From contig NZ_JAAMPJ010000004.1 in the NCBI RefSeq assembly GCF_011067745.1, positions 372,001 to 436,000 of the forward strand: a DNA stretch of 64,000 nucleotides. The letters run 5' to 3'. Shown here in pieces: positions 35,538 to 47,741 of the stretch. The DNA comes from Lentzea alba. Its GTDB lineage: Bacteria; Actinomycetota; Actinomycetes; Mycobacteriales; Pseudonocardiaceae. Below the pieces are notes generated by a model. It worked only from the letters and a program-made list of their open reading frames with translations, did no database searches and had not been told where the DNA came from. The number at the start of each line of letters is the position of its first letter. Position 1 is the first letter of the stretch. The position numbers and the translations under genes are program-made.

Positions 35538-36466
35538 AGCACCTGCTCTCCACGGACGGCCTCGACCGCGACCAGGCCATCGCGATCCTCGACACCGCCG
35601 ACCGCCTGAAGCAGGCGCTGCTCGGCCGCGAGGTCCGCAAGCTGCCGACGTTGCGCGGACGCACCGTGATCACCATGTTCTACGAGAACAGCACCCGGAC
35701 GCGGGTGTCGTTCGAGATCGCCGGCAAGTGGATGTCCGCCGACGTGATCAACGTCAGCAGCTCCGGTTCCAGCGTCAGCAAGGGCGAGTCGTTGCGGGAC
35801 ACCGCGCTCACCCTGCAGGCCGCCGGCGCGGACTGCGTGATCGTGCGGCACCCGGCGTCCGGTGCGGCCCACCGGCTCGCGGGCTGGCTCAAGCACACGA
35901 ACACGTCCGTCGTGAACGCGGGCGACGGCATGCACGAGCACCCGACGCAGGCGCTGCTCGACGCCGCCACGTTGCGCGACCGCCTCGGCAGCCTCGACGG
36001 CCGCCGCGTCGCGATCGTCGGCGACGTCCTGCACAGCCGCGTGGCGCGGTCGAACGTGCACCTGCTCACCACGCTCGGCGCCGAGGTCACGCTGGTCGCC
36101 CCGCCGACCCTGCTGCCCACGGGCGTGGAGAAGTGGCCGGTCACGGTCTCGCACGAGATCGACGCCGAGCTCGCCTCGCAGGACGCCGTGATGTTGCTGC
36201 GCGTGCAGGCCGAACGGATGCACGGCGGGTTCTTCCCGAGCGCCCGCGAGTACTCGATCGCCTACGGCCTCAACGAACGCCGCCTGAAGCTGCTGCCCGA
36301 GCACGCCGTCGTGCTGCACCCCGGCCCGATGCTGCGCGGCATGGAGATCGCCTCCGTCGTCGCCGACAGCCCGCAGGCCGCCATCACCGAGCAGGTCCGC
36401 AACGGTGTCCACGTGCGGATGGCCGTGCTGTACCACTTGCTCGCCCACGAGGAGGAAAACGCGTGA
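35534..36466 (+). CDS. pyrB: Aspartate carbamoyltransferase catalytic subunit
   Basis: A 310-residue ATCase, which makes N-carbamoyl-aspartate from carbamoyl phosphate and aspartate. The carbamoyl phosphate motif is [18 protein letters not shown], followed by [32 protein letters not shown] and [13 protein letters not shown]. No regulatory subunit (pyrI) is present, as usual in actinobacteria. The GTG overlaps the pyrR stop, and GAGGAGG near its end serves pyrC. Confidence 0.98.
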   Translation: MKHLLSTDGLDRDQAIAILDTADRLKQALLGREVRKLPTLRGRTVITMFYENSTRTRVSFEIAGKWMSADVINVSSSGSSVSKGESLRDTALTLQAAGADCVIVRHPASGAAHRLAGWLKHTNTSVVNAGDGMHEHPTQALLDAATLRDRLGSLDGRRVAIVGDVLHSRVARSNVHLLTTLGAEVTLVAPPTLLPTGVEKWPVTVSHEIDAELASQDAVMLLRVQAERMHGGFFPSAREYSIAYGLNERRLKLLPEHAVVLHPGPMLRGMEIASVVADSPQAAITEQVRNGVHVRMAVLYHLLAHEEENA

Positions 36467-37743
36467 AACCCTTGCTTCTCAAGGGAGTTAGGCCCTACGG
36501 CGAGGGGGAACCGATCGATCTGCTGATCCGCGACGGCGTGATCGCAGAGGGCACGGATTCCGATGCCGAAGTGATTGAAGGCAACGGCGCGGTTCTGCTG
36601 CCGGGCTTCGTGGACCTGCACACCCATCTGCGTGAGCCGGGTCGCGAAGACACCGAGACCATCGAAACGGGTTCGCGAGCGGCCGCTCTTGGTGGCTACA
36701 CGGCCGTTTTCGCGATGGCCAACACCGACCCGGTCGCCGACAACGCGGTGATCGTCGAGCACGTCGCCCGCCGAGGCCAGGAGGTCGGCCTGGTCGACGT
36801 CCACCCGGTCGGTGCCGTGACCGTCGGGCTCAAGGGCGAGAAGCTCGCCGAGCTCGGCACGATGGCCAACAGCAAGGCGCGAGTCCGGGTCTTCTCGGAC
36901 GACGGCCACTGCGTGCACGACCCGTTGATCATGCGTCGCGCCCTCGAGTACTCGAAGGCGCTGGGCGCCGTGATCGCCCAGCACGCCGAGGAACCACGCC
37001 TCACCATCGGCGCCCAGGCGCACGAGGGCGAGAACGCGTCGCGGCTCGGCCTGCAGGGCTGGCCCGCGGCGGCCGAGGAGTCGATCGTCGCCCGCGACTG
37101 CCTGCTCGCGAAGCAGGTCGACGCGAAACTGCACGTCTGCCACGTCAGCACCACCGGCACGGCGGACGTCCTGAAGTGGGCGAAGGCGCGCGGCACCAAG
37201 GTGTCCGCCGAGGTCACCCCGCACCACCTGATCCTGACCGACGACCGGCTCTCGACCTACGACCCGGTGAACAAGGTCAACCCGCCGCTGCGCACGCAGT
37301 CCGACGTCGACGCGCTGCGGCAGGCGCTCGCGGACGGCACCATCGACTGCGTCGCCACGGACCACGCCCCGCACGCGATCCAGGACAAGGACTGCGAGTG
37401 GTCGGCCGCCCGGCCCGGCATGCTCGGCCTGCAGACCGCGCTCGGCATCGTCGTCGAGACGATGGTGAAGACCGGCCTGCTGGACTGGCGCGGGGTCGCG
37501 CGGGTGATGAGCGAGAAGCCCGCCGAGATCGCCGGCCTGACCGACCAGGGCCGTCCGATCGCGGTCGGTGAGCCCGCGAACCTCGTGCTGGTCGACCCGG
37601 ACGCGACGTGGACGGTGAACGGCGCGGAGCTCGCGAGCATCGCGGGCAACACCCCGTTCGAGGGCATGGAGCTGCCCGGCGCGGTGACGGCGACCATCTT
37701 GCGTGGCCGGGTCACCGCACTGGCGGGAAGGATTGCCGAATGA
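36463..37743 (+). CDS. pyrC: Dihydroorotase
   Basis: A 426-residue class I dihydroorotase of the amidohydrolase superfamily. Metal ligands are visible in [18 protein letters not shown] (His-X-His), [27 protein letters not shown] and the catalytic Asp in [10 protein letters not shown]. Normally this type forms a complex with ATCase. The GTG at 36463 overlaps the pyrB stop and has GGAGG upstream. It closes carbamoyl-aspartate to dihydroorotate; pyrD and pyrE are not in the window. Confidence 0.97.
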   Translation: MKPLLLKGVRPYGEGEPIDLLIRDGVIAEGTDSDAEVIEGNGAVLLPGFVDLHTHLREPGREDTETIETGSRAAALGGYTAVFAMANTDPVADNAVIVEHVARRGQEVGLVDVHPVGAVTVGLKGEKLAELGTMANSKARVRVFSDDGHCVHDPLIMRRALEYSKALGAVIAQHAEEPRLTIGAQAHEGENASRLGLQGWPAAAEESIVARDCLLAKQVDAKLHVCHVSTTGTADVLKWAKARGTKVSAEVTPHHLILTDDRLSTYDPVNKVNPPLRTQSDVDALRQALADGTIDCVATDHAPHAIQDKDCEWSAARPGMLGLQTALGIVVETMVKTGLLDWRGVARVMSEKPAEIAGLTDQGRPIAVGEPANLVLVDPDATWTVNGAELASIAGNTPFEGMELPGAVTATILRGRVTALAGRIAE

Positions 37744-38228
37744 CCCGCGTACTGCTCGTTGTGCTGGTTTTCGCGTTCTTCGCGCTGTGTGTGTACGGCA
37801 TGTGGCACGGCTGGAAGCGACGCCAGCGCAAGCAGGCCGACCTGCCCGCGTTCCCCGCGACGCCGTCGAAGCTCGGTGCGGTCTCGCTGGCGACGACGGG
37901 CGTCTACATCGGAACGACGAACGCGGGCAACTGGCAGGACCGCATCCAGGTCGGCGACATCGGGTACCGCTCCGAGGCGACGTTGAGCCTGGTGCCGGAA
38001 GGCATCGCGATCGACCGGACCGGCGCGTCGCCGATCTTCATCCCCGCCGAGTCCATCCGGGACGCCCGCACCGACCGCGGGCTCGCCGGGAAGGTCATGT
38101 TCAGCGAAGAGGGATTGCTGGTGGTCCAGTGGGAAAACCAGGGCCATCTGTTCGACACGGGTTTCCGTGGTGACGACAAAGACGTGTACGAGGAATGGGT
38201 AGCAGCTCTAGTGGGAGGCAAGGCGTGA
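37740..38228 (+). CDS. Conserved membrane-anchored protein of the pyr operon (PH-like domain)
   Basis: A 162-residue protein with one N-terminal transmembrane helix (about residues 4-22, [18 protein letters not shown]) and a basic cytoplasmic stretch ([10 protein letters not shown]). A beta-rich domain follows that resembles a bacterial PH-like domain ([26 protein letters not shown] strands, [19 protein letters not shown]). It occurs between pyrC and carA in many actinobacteria. The ATG overlaps the pyrC stop and its own stop overlaps carA. Role unknown; it may tether the pathway enzymes to the membrane, which is only a guess. Confidence 0.75.
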   Translation: MTRVLLVVLVFAFFALCVYGMWHGWKRRQRKQADLPAFPATPSKLGAVSLATTGVYIGTTNAGNWQDRIQVGDIGYRSEATLSLVPEGIAIDRTGASPIFIPAESIRDARTDRGLAGKVMFSEEGLLVVQWENQGHLFDTGFRGDDKDVYEEWVAALVGGKA

Positions 38229-39337
38229 CGAACGCGGCATTGGTGCTGGAAGACGGTCGTGTCTTCCGCGGTGAGGCGTACGGAGCGACCGGCGTCTCGC
38301 TCGGCGAGGTCGTGTTCTCCACGGCCATGACCGGGTACCAGGAAACCCTGACCGACCCGTCCTACCACCGCCAGATCGTGGTGCAGACCGCGCCGCAGAT
38401 CGGCAACACCGGCTGGAACGACGAGGACGACGAGTCGTCGAAGATCTGGGTCGCCGGGTACGTGGTCCGCGATCCCGCGCGCACGCCGTCGAACTGGCGG
38501 TCCAAGCGCGGTCTGGACGAGGAACTGGCCAACCAGGGCATCGTCGGCATCGCGGGTCTCGACACCCGCACGCTGACCCGCCACATCCGTGAGCAGGGCG
38601 CGATGCGGGCCGGGGTGTTCTCCGGCTCCGACCTGTCCGACGACGCGTCGATGGTCGAGCAGGTGAAGGCTTCGGCGCAGATGCTCGGCGCGAACCTCGC
38701 GGTCGACGTGACCACGTCGAAGCCGTACGTCGTCGAGGCGATCGGCGAGAAGAAGTTCACCGTCGCGGCGCTCGACCTGGGCATCAAGTCGAACACCCCG
38801 CGGATGATGGCGGCGCGCGGCATCGAGGTGCACGTGCTGCCGTTGACCAGCTCGTTCGAGGACATCCTGAAGGTCAGCCCGGACGGGTTGTTCCTGTCGA
38901 ACGGTCCTGGTGACCCGGCGACGCAGGACCACGCGATCGCGTTGACGCGCGAGGCTTTGGGTCGCAAGCTGCCGCTGTTCGGCATCTGCTTCGGCAACCA
39001 GATCCTGGGCCGCGCGGTCGGCCGCGGGACGTACAAGATGCGCTACGGCCACCGCGGCATCAACATCCCGGTGATCGACGTGGCCACCGGCAAGGTCGCC
39101 ATCACCTCGCAGAACCACGGGTTCGCGCTGGAGGGCACGCCGGGGGAGGAGTTCTCCTCCGAGTTCGGCCGCGCCGTGTTGTCGCACTACTGCCCGAACG
39201 ACGGCACCGTCGAGGGCGTCCGGTTGCTCGACGCCCCGGCGTTCTCCGTGCAGTACCACCCCGAGGCCGCGGCCGGTCCGCACGACGCCGCGCCCCTGTT
39301 CGACGAGTTCGTGACCATGATGAACGGCGGCCGCTGA
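38225..39337 (+). CDS. carA: Carbamoyl phosphate synthase small (glutaminase) subunit
   Basis: A 370-residue CarA. The N-terminal CPSase small-chain domain begins [16 protein letters not shown]; the class I glutamine amidotransferase domain has the nucleophile Cys in [16 protein letters not shown], and the His-Glu pair in [15 protein letters not shown]. It releases ammonia from glutamine and channels it to CarB. The GTG at 38225 overlaps the stop of the preceding gene. carB begins one base after the stop. Confidence 0.97.
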   Translation: MTNAALVLEDGRVFRGEAYGATGVSLGEVVFSTAMTGYQETLTDPSYHRQIVVQTAPQIGNTGWNDEDDESSKIWVAGYVVRDPARTPSNWRSKRGLDEELANQGIVGIAGLDTRTLTRHIREQGAMRAGVFSGSDLSDDASMVEQVKASAQMLGANLAVDVTTSKPYVVEAIGEKKFTVAALDLGIKSNTPRMMAARGIEVHVLPLTSSFEDILKVSPDGLFLSNGPGDPATQDHAIALTREALGRKLPLFGICFGNQILGRAVGRGTYKMRYGHRGINIPVIDVATGKVAITSQNHGFALEGTPGEEFSSEFGRAVLSHYCPNDGTVEGVRLLDAPAFSVQYHPEAAAGPHDAAPLFDEFVTMMNGGR

Positions 39338-39338
39338 C

Positions 39339-42637
<3,299 letters not shown>

Positions 42638-42641
<4 letters not shown>

Positions 42642-43450
42642 CGTTCGGGGACAAGCTCGCGAAAGCCGTTGCGGCGCACGGACCTCTGTGCGTCGGGATC
42701 GATCCGCACCCGTCGCTGCTGGACGCCTGGGGCCTGTCCCGGACCGCCGAGGGCCTCGAACGGTTCGCCCTGACGGCCGTGGAGGCGTTCGGCGGCAAGG
42801 TGGCGATGGTCAAGCCGCAGGCGGCGTTCTTCGAGGCCTACGGGTCGCGTGGGGTCGCCGTGCTGGAGCGGGTGATCGCGGACCTGCGCGACTCCGGCAC
42901 GTTGGTGCTGGTGGACGCCAAGCGCGGGGACATCGGCTCGACCATGGCCGCGTACGCCGAGGCGTACCTGGGCGAGGGCTCGCCGCTGGCCGGGGACGCG
43001 GTCACGCTGTCGCCGTTCCTCGGCTTCGGGACGCTGCAGCCCGCGCTCGACACGGCGCGGGCGACCGGCCGGGGCGTGTTCGTGCTGGCGCTGACGTCGA
43101 ACCCGGAGGGTGCCGAGGTCCAGCACGCGGTTGCTCCGGACGGGCGAACGGTGGCGCGGACGATCATCGATTTCGCCACCGCTCGGAATTCCGGCATTTC
43201 CCCGTGCGGCGATGTTGGTCTCGTCGTGGGTGCCACGATCGGTGAAACGGATGTGGACCTCTCCGGGTTCAACGGACCGATCCTGGCCCCCGGTTTCGGT
43301 GCTCAGGGTGGCTCGGTGGCTGATCTAAAACGCCTCTTCGGGCCCGACATGCGCAACGTCTTTCCGACTTCTTCGCGAGATGTTCTCAGGCATGGCCCGG
43401 ACGTATCGTCGCTGGTCAGCGCCGTGCGAAGGGTTCAGGAGAGCCTCTAG
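42638..43450 (+). CDS. pyrF: Orotidine-5'-phosphate decarboxylase
   Basis: A 270-residue type 2 (mycobacterial-type) OMP decarboxylase, last step to UMP. The catalytic Asp-Lys array is in [15 protein letters not shown]; other segments are [39 protein letters not shown] and the phosphate loop [11 protein letters not shown]. The GTG overlaps the carB stop. A hairpin 8 bp after the stop ends the pyr operon. Confidence 0.97.
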
Positions 43451-43457
43451 GGCAGGG

Positions 43458-43487
43458 GCGCGCCACAACTTTTGGGGTGTGGCGCGC
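43458..43487 (+). terminator. pyr operon terminator
   Basis: GCGCGCCACA (43458-43467) and TGTGGCGCGC (43478-43487) form a perfect 10-bp stem with a 10-nt loop ACTTTTGGGG, starting 8 bp after the pyrF stop. The rest of the 297-bp gap up to mihF holds a likely promoter and no recognisable gene. Confidence 0.75.
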
Positions 43488-43675
43488 TCACCTGGGGAAA
43501 CATGTGTTGGTAGGGTCCAGCCCACCGGCTGCCCCGCTGGTCACCGGCCTCATAGCACACCTGGCGTGTGCGACGAGTTGCCGGAGGGCAGTGATCAGGC
43601 CGCCGGAGGGTGTTGGTACTACTACCACCCGCCGCATCACTCATGGCCGCTGCAGATTTACCTGACTGGGTCGCG

Positions 43676-43705
43676 TTGTACTCAGGCAATTGCGGTCGGT
43701 ATGTT
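43676..43705 (+). promoter_or_regulatory. Putative housekeeping promoter of the mihF operon
   Basis: TTGTAC (43676-43681) and TATGTT (43700-43705) are separated by 18 bp and resemble sigma-70-type -35 and -10 boxes. They lie about 40 bp upstream of the mihF GTG, in the only sizeable gap between pyrF and metK. This is prediction by eye; a second weak site could exist nearer the terminator. Confidence 0.4.
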
Positions 43706-43747
43706 CGCGGCACCGATCCGAAAAGAATCCACACCACGGAGGAAATC

Positions 43748-44065
43748 GTGGCTCTTCCCCAGCTTACCGAGGAGCAGCGAGCCGCAGCGCTGGAGAAGGC
43801 TGCTGCCGCTCGTCGCGCTCGGGCTGAGCTCAAGGAGCGCCTCAAGCGCGGCGGCACGACCCTGACGGACGTGCTCAAGGCCGCCGAGAGCGACGAGGTC
43901 CTGGGCAAGATGAAGGTGTCCGCGCTGCTCGAGGCCCTGCCGGGCGTCGGCAAGGTGCGCGCGCAGCAGATCATGGAGCGCCTCGAGATCGCTCCCAGCC
44001 GTCGCCTGCGCGGTCTCGGTGACCGTCAGCGCAAGGCCCTGCTCTCCGAGTTCAGCGGAGAGTGA
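43748..44065 (+). CDS. mihF: Actinobacterial integration host factor MihF
   Basis: A 105-residue actinobacterial nucleoid-associated protein (mIHF/sIHF). It is highly helical and basic: [27 protein letters not shown], then [40 protein letters not shown], a helix-two-turn-helix ([12 protein letters not shown]) that binds DNA, and a basic end. The GTG at 43748 follows ACGGAGGAAATC. It is unrelated to proteobacterial IHF and essential in mycobacteria. Its stop overlaps the gmk GTG. Confidence 0.95.
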   Translation: MALPQLTEEQRAAALEKAAAARRARAELKERLKRGGTTLTDVLKAAESDEVLGKMKVSALLEALPGVGKVRAQQIMERLEIAPSRRLRGLGDRQRKALLSEFSGE

Positions 44066-44658
44066 TTGGCACCGAGGCGGGAACGGGCGCTGCCCGTTCC
44101 CGCCTCACCGTCTTGTCCGGGCCGTCCGGCGTTGGCAAGTCCAGCGTTCTGGCGGAGCTGCGCAGGCAGCAACCCGATGTCTACTTTTCCGTCTCGGCGA
44201 CCACCAGGAAGCCGAGGCCGGGCGAGGTCGACGGAGTGCACTACCACTTCGTCGACCGCGAGAAGTTCCAGCAGATGGTGGAGGCCGGCGAGTTCCTCGA
44301 ACACGCCGAGTTCGCCGGCAACTGCTACGGAACCCCTCGCCGGCCCGTCGAAGAAGCTTTGGCCGCGGGCCGTCCCGCGCTCCTGGAGATCGAACTGCAG
44401 GGCGCGCGGCAGGTCCGCGTGGCCATGCCCGAAGCCCAGCTGGTCATGCTGATGCCCCCGTCCTGGGAGCACCTGGTCGACCGGCTGACGGGCCGAGGCA
44501 CCGAACATCCGGACGTCGTCGAACGCCGGCTGGCCATCGCCCGCGAGGAGATGGCGGCCGAAAAGGAGTTCGACGAGGTCGTCGTGAACGCCGACGTGCA
44601 GTCGGCCGCGGCCGACTTGCTATCCTTGATGGTCGGACCACGAATTTCAGGAGATTGA
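44062..44658 (+). CDS. gmk: Guanylate kinase
   Basis: A 198-residue guanylate kinase (GMP + ATP to GDP). The P-loop is [12 protein letters not shown] at about residues 18-29; the GMP-binding segment is [27 protein letters not shown], followed by [15 protein letters not shown] and the lid with [17 protein letters not shown]. The GTG overlaps the mihF stop by 4 bp. Conserved neighbourhood mihF-gmk-rpoZ. Confidence 0.96.
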   Translation: MIGTEAGTGAARSRLTVLSGPSGVGKSSVLAELRRQQPDVYFSVSATTRKPRPGEVDGVHYHFVDREKFQQMVEAGEFLEHAEFAGNCYGTPRRPVEEALAAGRPALLEIELQGARQVRVAMPEAQLVMLMPPSWEHLVDRLTGRGTEHPDVVERRLAIAREEMAAEKEFDEVVVNADVQSAAADLLSLMVGPRISGD

Positions 44659-44661
44659 CGA

Positions 44662-44940
44662 GTGATCACCCACACCGAGCTCGGTCACCTGACCGGTTCC
44701 CCGGAGGGCATCACCAACCCGCCGATCGACGACCTGCTGGAGCAGGTGAGCTCGAAGTACGCGTTGGTGATCTACGCAGCGAAGCGTGCCCGCCAGATCA
44801 ACGACTACTACGCGCAGCTCGGCGAGGGCCTGCTCGAGTACGTCGGCCCGCTCGTCGAGCCGGGCCCGCGCGAGAAGCCGCTGTCGATCGCGCTCCGGGA
44901 GATCCACGCTGGTCTCCTTGAGCACACCGAGGGCGAGTGA
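44662..44940 (+). CDS. rpoZ: RNA polymerase omega subunit
   Basis: A 92-residue omega subunit that helps assemble the beta-prime subunit into RNA polymerase. The conserved core reads [32 protein letters not shown], and the C-terminus has [17 protein letters not shown]. The GTG is 3 bp after the gmk stop, with AGGAG upstream. Three hairpins follow in the 222-bp gap before coaBC. Confidence 0.95.
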   Translation: MITHTELGHLTGSPEGITNPPIDDLLEQVSSKYALVIYAAKRARQINDYYAQLGEGLLEYVGPLVEPGPREKPLSIALREIHAGLLEHTEGE

Positions 44941-44964
44941 GGGGTTAAGACGCGGGAGGCGTGT

Positions 44965-45050
44965 GTCTGCGGAAAGCGCAGACCGACCGCCTGACCCCGT
45001 GTCTTGTGGGGGCCGAGCCCCCACGCCCCACGCCGGGGGCAAGCCCCCGG
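44965..45050. repeat. Cluster of three GC-rich hairpins between rpoZ and coaBC
   Basis: Hairpins: GTCTGCG/CGCAGAC (44965-44983), GTGGGGGC/GCCCCCAC with loop CGA (45006-45024) and CCGGGGGC/GCCCCCGG with loop AA (45033-45050). The last two belong to a GGGGGC-X2-3-GCCCCC style of palindromic unit frequent in actinomycete intergenic regions. The first probably terminates the mihF-gmk-rpoZ transcript. The rest of 44941-45162 shows no gene. Confidence 0.6.
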
Positions 45051-45162
45051 ACCCCCGAGCGGGGTTCTCTTCGTCGAGGCACGGGTGCTCCGGCCCGGTG
45101 AGCGGGGTTCCTCCTCGTGAGAGGTGTGCACTCCCGGCCGGTCGTTCCTCACAGGAGAATCT

Positions 45163-46416
45163 TTGACTTCCGCTTCGCATGACGCTGATGCCCCCATCAA
45201 GCCCAAGATCGTTCTTGGGGTTGGCGGGGGCATCGCCGCGTACAAGGCCTGTGAGGTGCTGCGGCGGCTGACCGAGTCAGGTCACTCCGTGCGCGTCATC
45301 CCCACCGAGGGCGCGCTGAAGTTCGTGGGTGCCGCGACGTTCGAGGCGCTGTCCGGCGAGGTCGTCTCCGCGGACCCGTTCGACGACGTGCACGAGGTGC
45401 CGCACGTCAAGCTCGGGCAGAACGCCGATCTCGTGGTGGTCGCACCGGCCACGGCGAACCTCATCGCGAAGGCCGCGCACGGCCTCGCGGACGACCTGCT
45501 GACGAACACCCTGCTGACCGCGCGCTGCCCGGTCCTGCTGGTGCCGGCGATGCACACCGAGATGTGGGAGCACCCGGCCACCCAGCACAACGTGGAGCTG
45601 CTGCGCAGCCGCGGTGTGATCGTCGCCGAACCCGCGTCCGGGCGGCTGACCGGCAAGGACACCGGCAAGGGCCGTCTGCCCGAGCCCGCCGAGATCGTCG
45701 AACTGGCCCGCCTGCTGCTGGTGCAATCCGACGCTCTCGCGAGGACACTCGAAGGTGTGCACGTCGCGATCTCCGCCGGAGGCACGCGAGAACCACTCGA
45801 TCCGGTGCGGTTCATCGGCAACCGCTCGTCCGGCAAGCAGGGCTATGCGCTCGCACGGGTGGCCGCCCAGCGCGGCGCGCGGGTGACGTTGGTCGCGGGC
45901 AACACCGCGGACCTGGCCACGCCCGCCGGGGTCGACCTGGTCCGGGTCGGCTCGGCGGTGGAGCTGCGCGACGCCATGCACAAGGTCGCGGCGGACGCCG
46001 ACGTGGTCGTGATGGCCGCGGCGGTGGCCGACTTCCGGCCGGTGTCGCTGACCGGCCACAAGATCAAGAAGACCGACGGTGATCCCGACCCGATCGCGCT
46101 GACCAAGAACCCCGACATCCTCGTCGAGCTCGTCTCAGCACGTCGCGCCGGCCAGGTGATCGTCGGGTTCGCGGCGGAGACGGGCGACGAGACCACGTCG
46201 GTGCTCGACTACGGCCGCGCCAAGTTGCGGCGCAAGGGCTGCGACCTCCTGGTGGTGAACGCGGTCGGTGCCGGCTTGGCGTTCGAGCAGGAGGACAACG
46301 CCGGTTGGCTGCTGTCGCCGGACGGCGCCGAGACGCCTATACCGCACGGGCCGAAAACACAAGTGGCGTCCGCAGTGTGGGACGCGGTTACCGCTCGCTT
46401 TACGCAGTCTCAGTAG
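45163..46416 (+). CDS. coaBC: Bifunctional phosphopantothenoylcysteine decarboxylase/phosphopantothenate-cysteine ligase
   Basis: A 417-residue CoaBC (Dfp) of coenzyme A synthesis. The N-terminal FMN-dependent decarboxylase has [20 protein letters not shown], the catalytic His in [21 protein letters not shown] and the [14 protein letters not shown] segment. The C-terminal ligase has [30 protein letters not shown] and [21 protein letters not shown]. The TTG at 45163 is chosen because AGGAG lies 5 nt before it; upstream in-frame starts give an unlikely N-terminal extension. It is 38 bp upstream of metK. Confidence 0.94.
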   Translation: MTSASHDADAPIKPKIVLGVGGGIAAYKACEVLRRLTESGHSVRVIPTEGALKFVGAATFEALSGEVVSADPFDDVHEVPHVKLGQNADLVVVAPATANLIAKAAHGLADDLLTNTLLTARCPVLLVPAMHTEMWEHPATQHNVELLRSRGVIVAEPASGRLTGKDTGKGRLPEPAEIVELARLLLVQSDALARTLEGVHVAISAGGTREPLDPVRFIGNRSSGKQGYALARVAAQRGARVTLVAGNTADLATPAGVDLVRVGSAVELRDAMHKVAADADVVVMAAAVADFRPVSLTGHKIKKTDGDPDPIALTKNPDILVELVSARRAGQVIVGFAAETGDETTSVLDYGRAKLRRKGCDLLVVNAVGAGLAFEQEDNAGWLLSPDGAETPIPHGPKTQVASAVWDAVTARFTQSQ

Positions 46417-46454
46417 ACTTCGTGCCTAGTCCAACCCGTGAAGAAGGAGTGTCC

Positions 46455-47657
46455 GTGAGCCAGCACAGCAGCAGGCTGTTCACCAGTGAGTCGGTGACCG
46501 AGGGACACCCGGACAAGATCTGCGACGCGATCAGCGACTCGATCCTCGACGCGCTGCTGGCGAAGGACCCGCGCTCGCGTGTCGCGGTGGAGACGATGGT
46601 CACGACGGGGCAGGTCCACGTCGCTGGTGAGGTCACCACCGAGGCCTACGCGGACATCCCCACGATCGTCCGCGAGAAGATCCTGGAGATCGGGTACGAC
46701 TCGTCGGCGAAGGGCTTCGACGGCCACTCGTGCGGCGTGAACGTCGCCATCGGCGCGCAGTCCCCCGACATCGCGCAGGGCGTCGACACCGCGTTCGAGA
46801 ACCGCGTCGAGGGCGCGGACGACGAGATCGACAAGCAGGGCGCGGGCGACCAGGGCCTGATGTTCGGTTACGCGTGCACCGACACGCCCGAGCTCATGCC
46901 GCTGCCGATCGCGCTGGCCCACCGCCTGTCGCGCCGCCTGACCGCGGTCCGCAAGGACGGCACCGTCCCGTACCTGCGTCCGGACGGCAAGACCCAGGTC
47001 ACCATCGAGTACGCGGGCGACCAGCCGGTGCGCCTCGACACGGTCGTCATCTCCACGCAGCACGCCGATGGCATCGACCTGGAGAAGCTCCTCGGCGTCG
47101 ACCTCCGCACGCACGTGGTCGCCCCCGAGATCGACGAGCTGGGTCTCGACACCACGAACGTCCGCCTGCTGACCAACCCGACCGGCCGCTTCGTCATCGG
47201 CGGCCCGATGGGTGACGCGGGCCTGACCGGCCGCAAGATCATCGTCGACACCTACGGCGGCATGGCCCGCCACGGCGGCGGCGCCTTTTCCGGCAAGGAC
47301 CCGTCGAAGGTCGACCGCTCCGCCGCGTACGCGATGCGCTGGGTCGCCAAGAACACCGTCGCGGCGGGCCTCGCCACCCGCGTCGAGGTCCAGGTCGCCT
47401 ACGCCATCGGCAAGGCCGCCCCGGTGGGCCTGTTCGTCGAGACCTTCGGCACCGAGACGGTCGACCCGCAGAAGATCCAGCAGGCCATCACCGAGGTGTT
47501 CGACCTCCGGCCCGCCGCGATCATCCGCGACCTCGACCTGCTCCGCCCGATCTACGCTCCGACCGCCGCGTACGGCCACTTCGGCCGCACCGACGTCGAC
47601 CTGCCCTGGGAGTCGACGGACCGCGCCGACGCCCTGCGCAACGCCGCCGGCGCCTGA
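46455..47657 (+). CDS. metK: S-adenosylmethionine synthetase
   Basis: A 400-residue SAM synthetase (methionine + ATP). Signatures: [21 protein letters not shown] at the N-terminus, the conserved [23 protein letters not shown] and the glycine-rich P-loop [26 protein letters not shown] precedes the GTG at 46455. There is no room for a SAM riboswitch in the 38-bp space before it. A hairpin with a T-tail follows. In related genomes priA usually comes next; here 11.6 kb intervene. Confidence 0.98.
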   Translation: MSQHSSRLFTSESVTEGHPDKICDAISDSILDALLAKDPRSRVAVETMVTTGQVHVAGEVTTEAYADIPTIVREKILEIGYDSSAKGFDGHSCGVNVAIGAQSPDIAQGVDTAFENRVEGADDEIDKQGAGDQGLMFGYACTDTPELMPLPIALAHRLSRRLTAVRKDGTVPYLRPDGKTQVTIEYAGDQPVRLDTVVISTQHADGIDLEKLLGVDLRTHVVAPEIDELGLDTTNVRLLTNPTGRFVIGGPMGDAGLTGRKIIVDTYGGMARHGGGAFSGKDPSKVDRSAAYAMRWVAKNTVAAGLATRVEVQVAYAIGKAAPVGLFVETFGTETVDPQKIQQAITEVFDLRPAAIIRDLDLLRPIYAPTAAYGHFGRTDVDLPWESTDRADALRNAAGA

Positions 47658-47670
47658 TCGTCGTTCACCG

Positions 47671-47704
47671 AACGGCCCGCGTCCCTTCGGGGAGGCGGGC
47701 CGTT
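47671..47704 (+). terminator. Intrinsic terminator after metK
   Basis: AACGGCCCGC (47671-47680) pairs with GCGGGCCGTT (47695-47704) as a perfect 10-bp stem, and the sequence continues with T and CGCG. It lies 14 bp after the metK stop and separates the conserved operon from the accessory block. Confidence 0.8.
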
Positions 47705-47741
47705 TCGCGTATTTCGGACGCTCCGCGGGTCTCCGCCCACC

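Noticed and set aside
43488..43747. Small gene between pyrF and mihF
   Set aside because: Short open frames exist, but they lack ribosome-binding sites and codon bias; the interval is best read as terminator plus promoter and leader.
46417..46454. SAM riboswitch upstream of metK
   Set aside because: Only 38 bp separate coaBC and metK, too short for any known SAM aptamer, and the space holds an ordinary Shine-Dalgarno.
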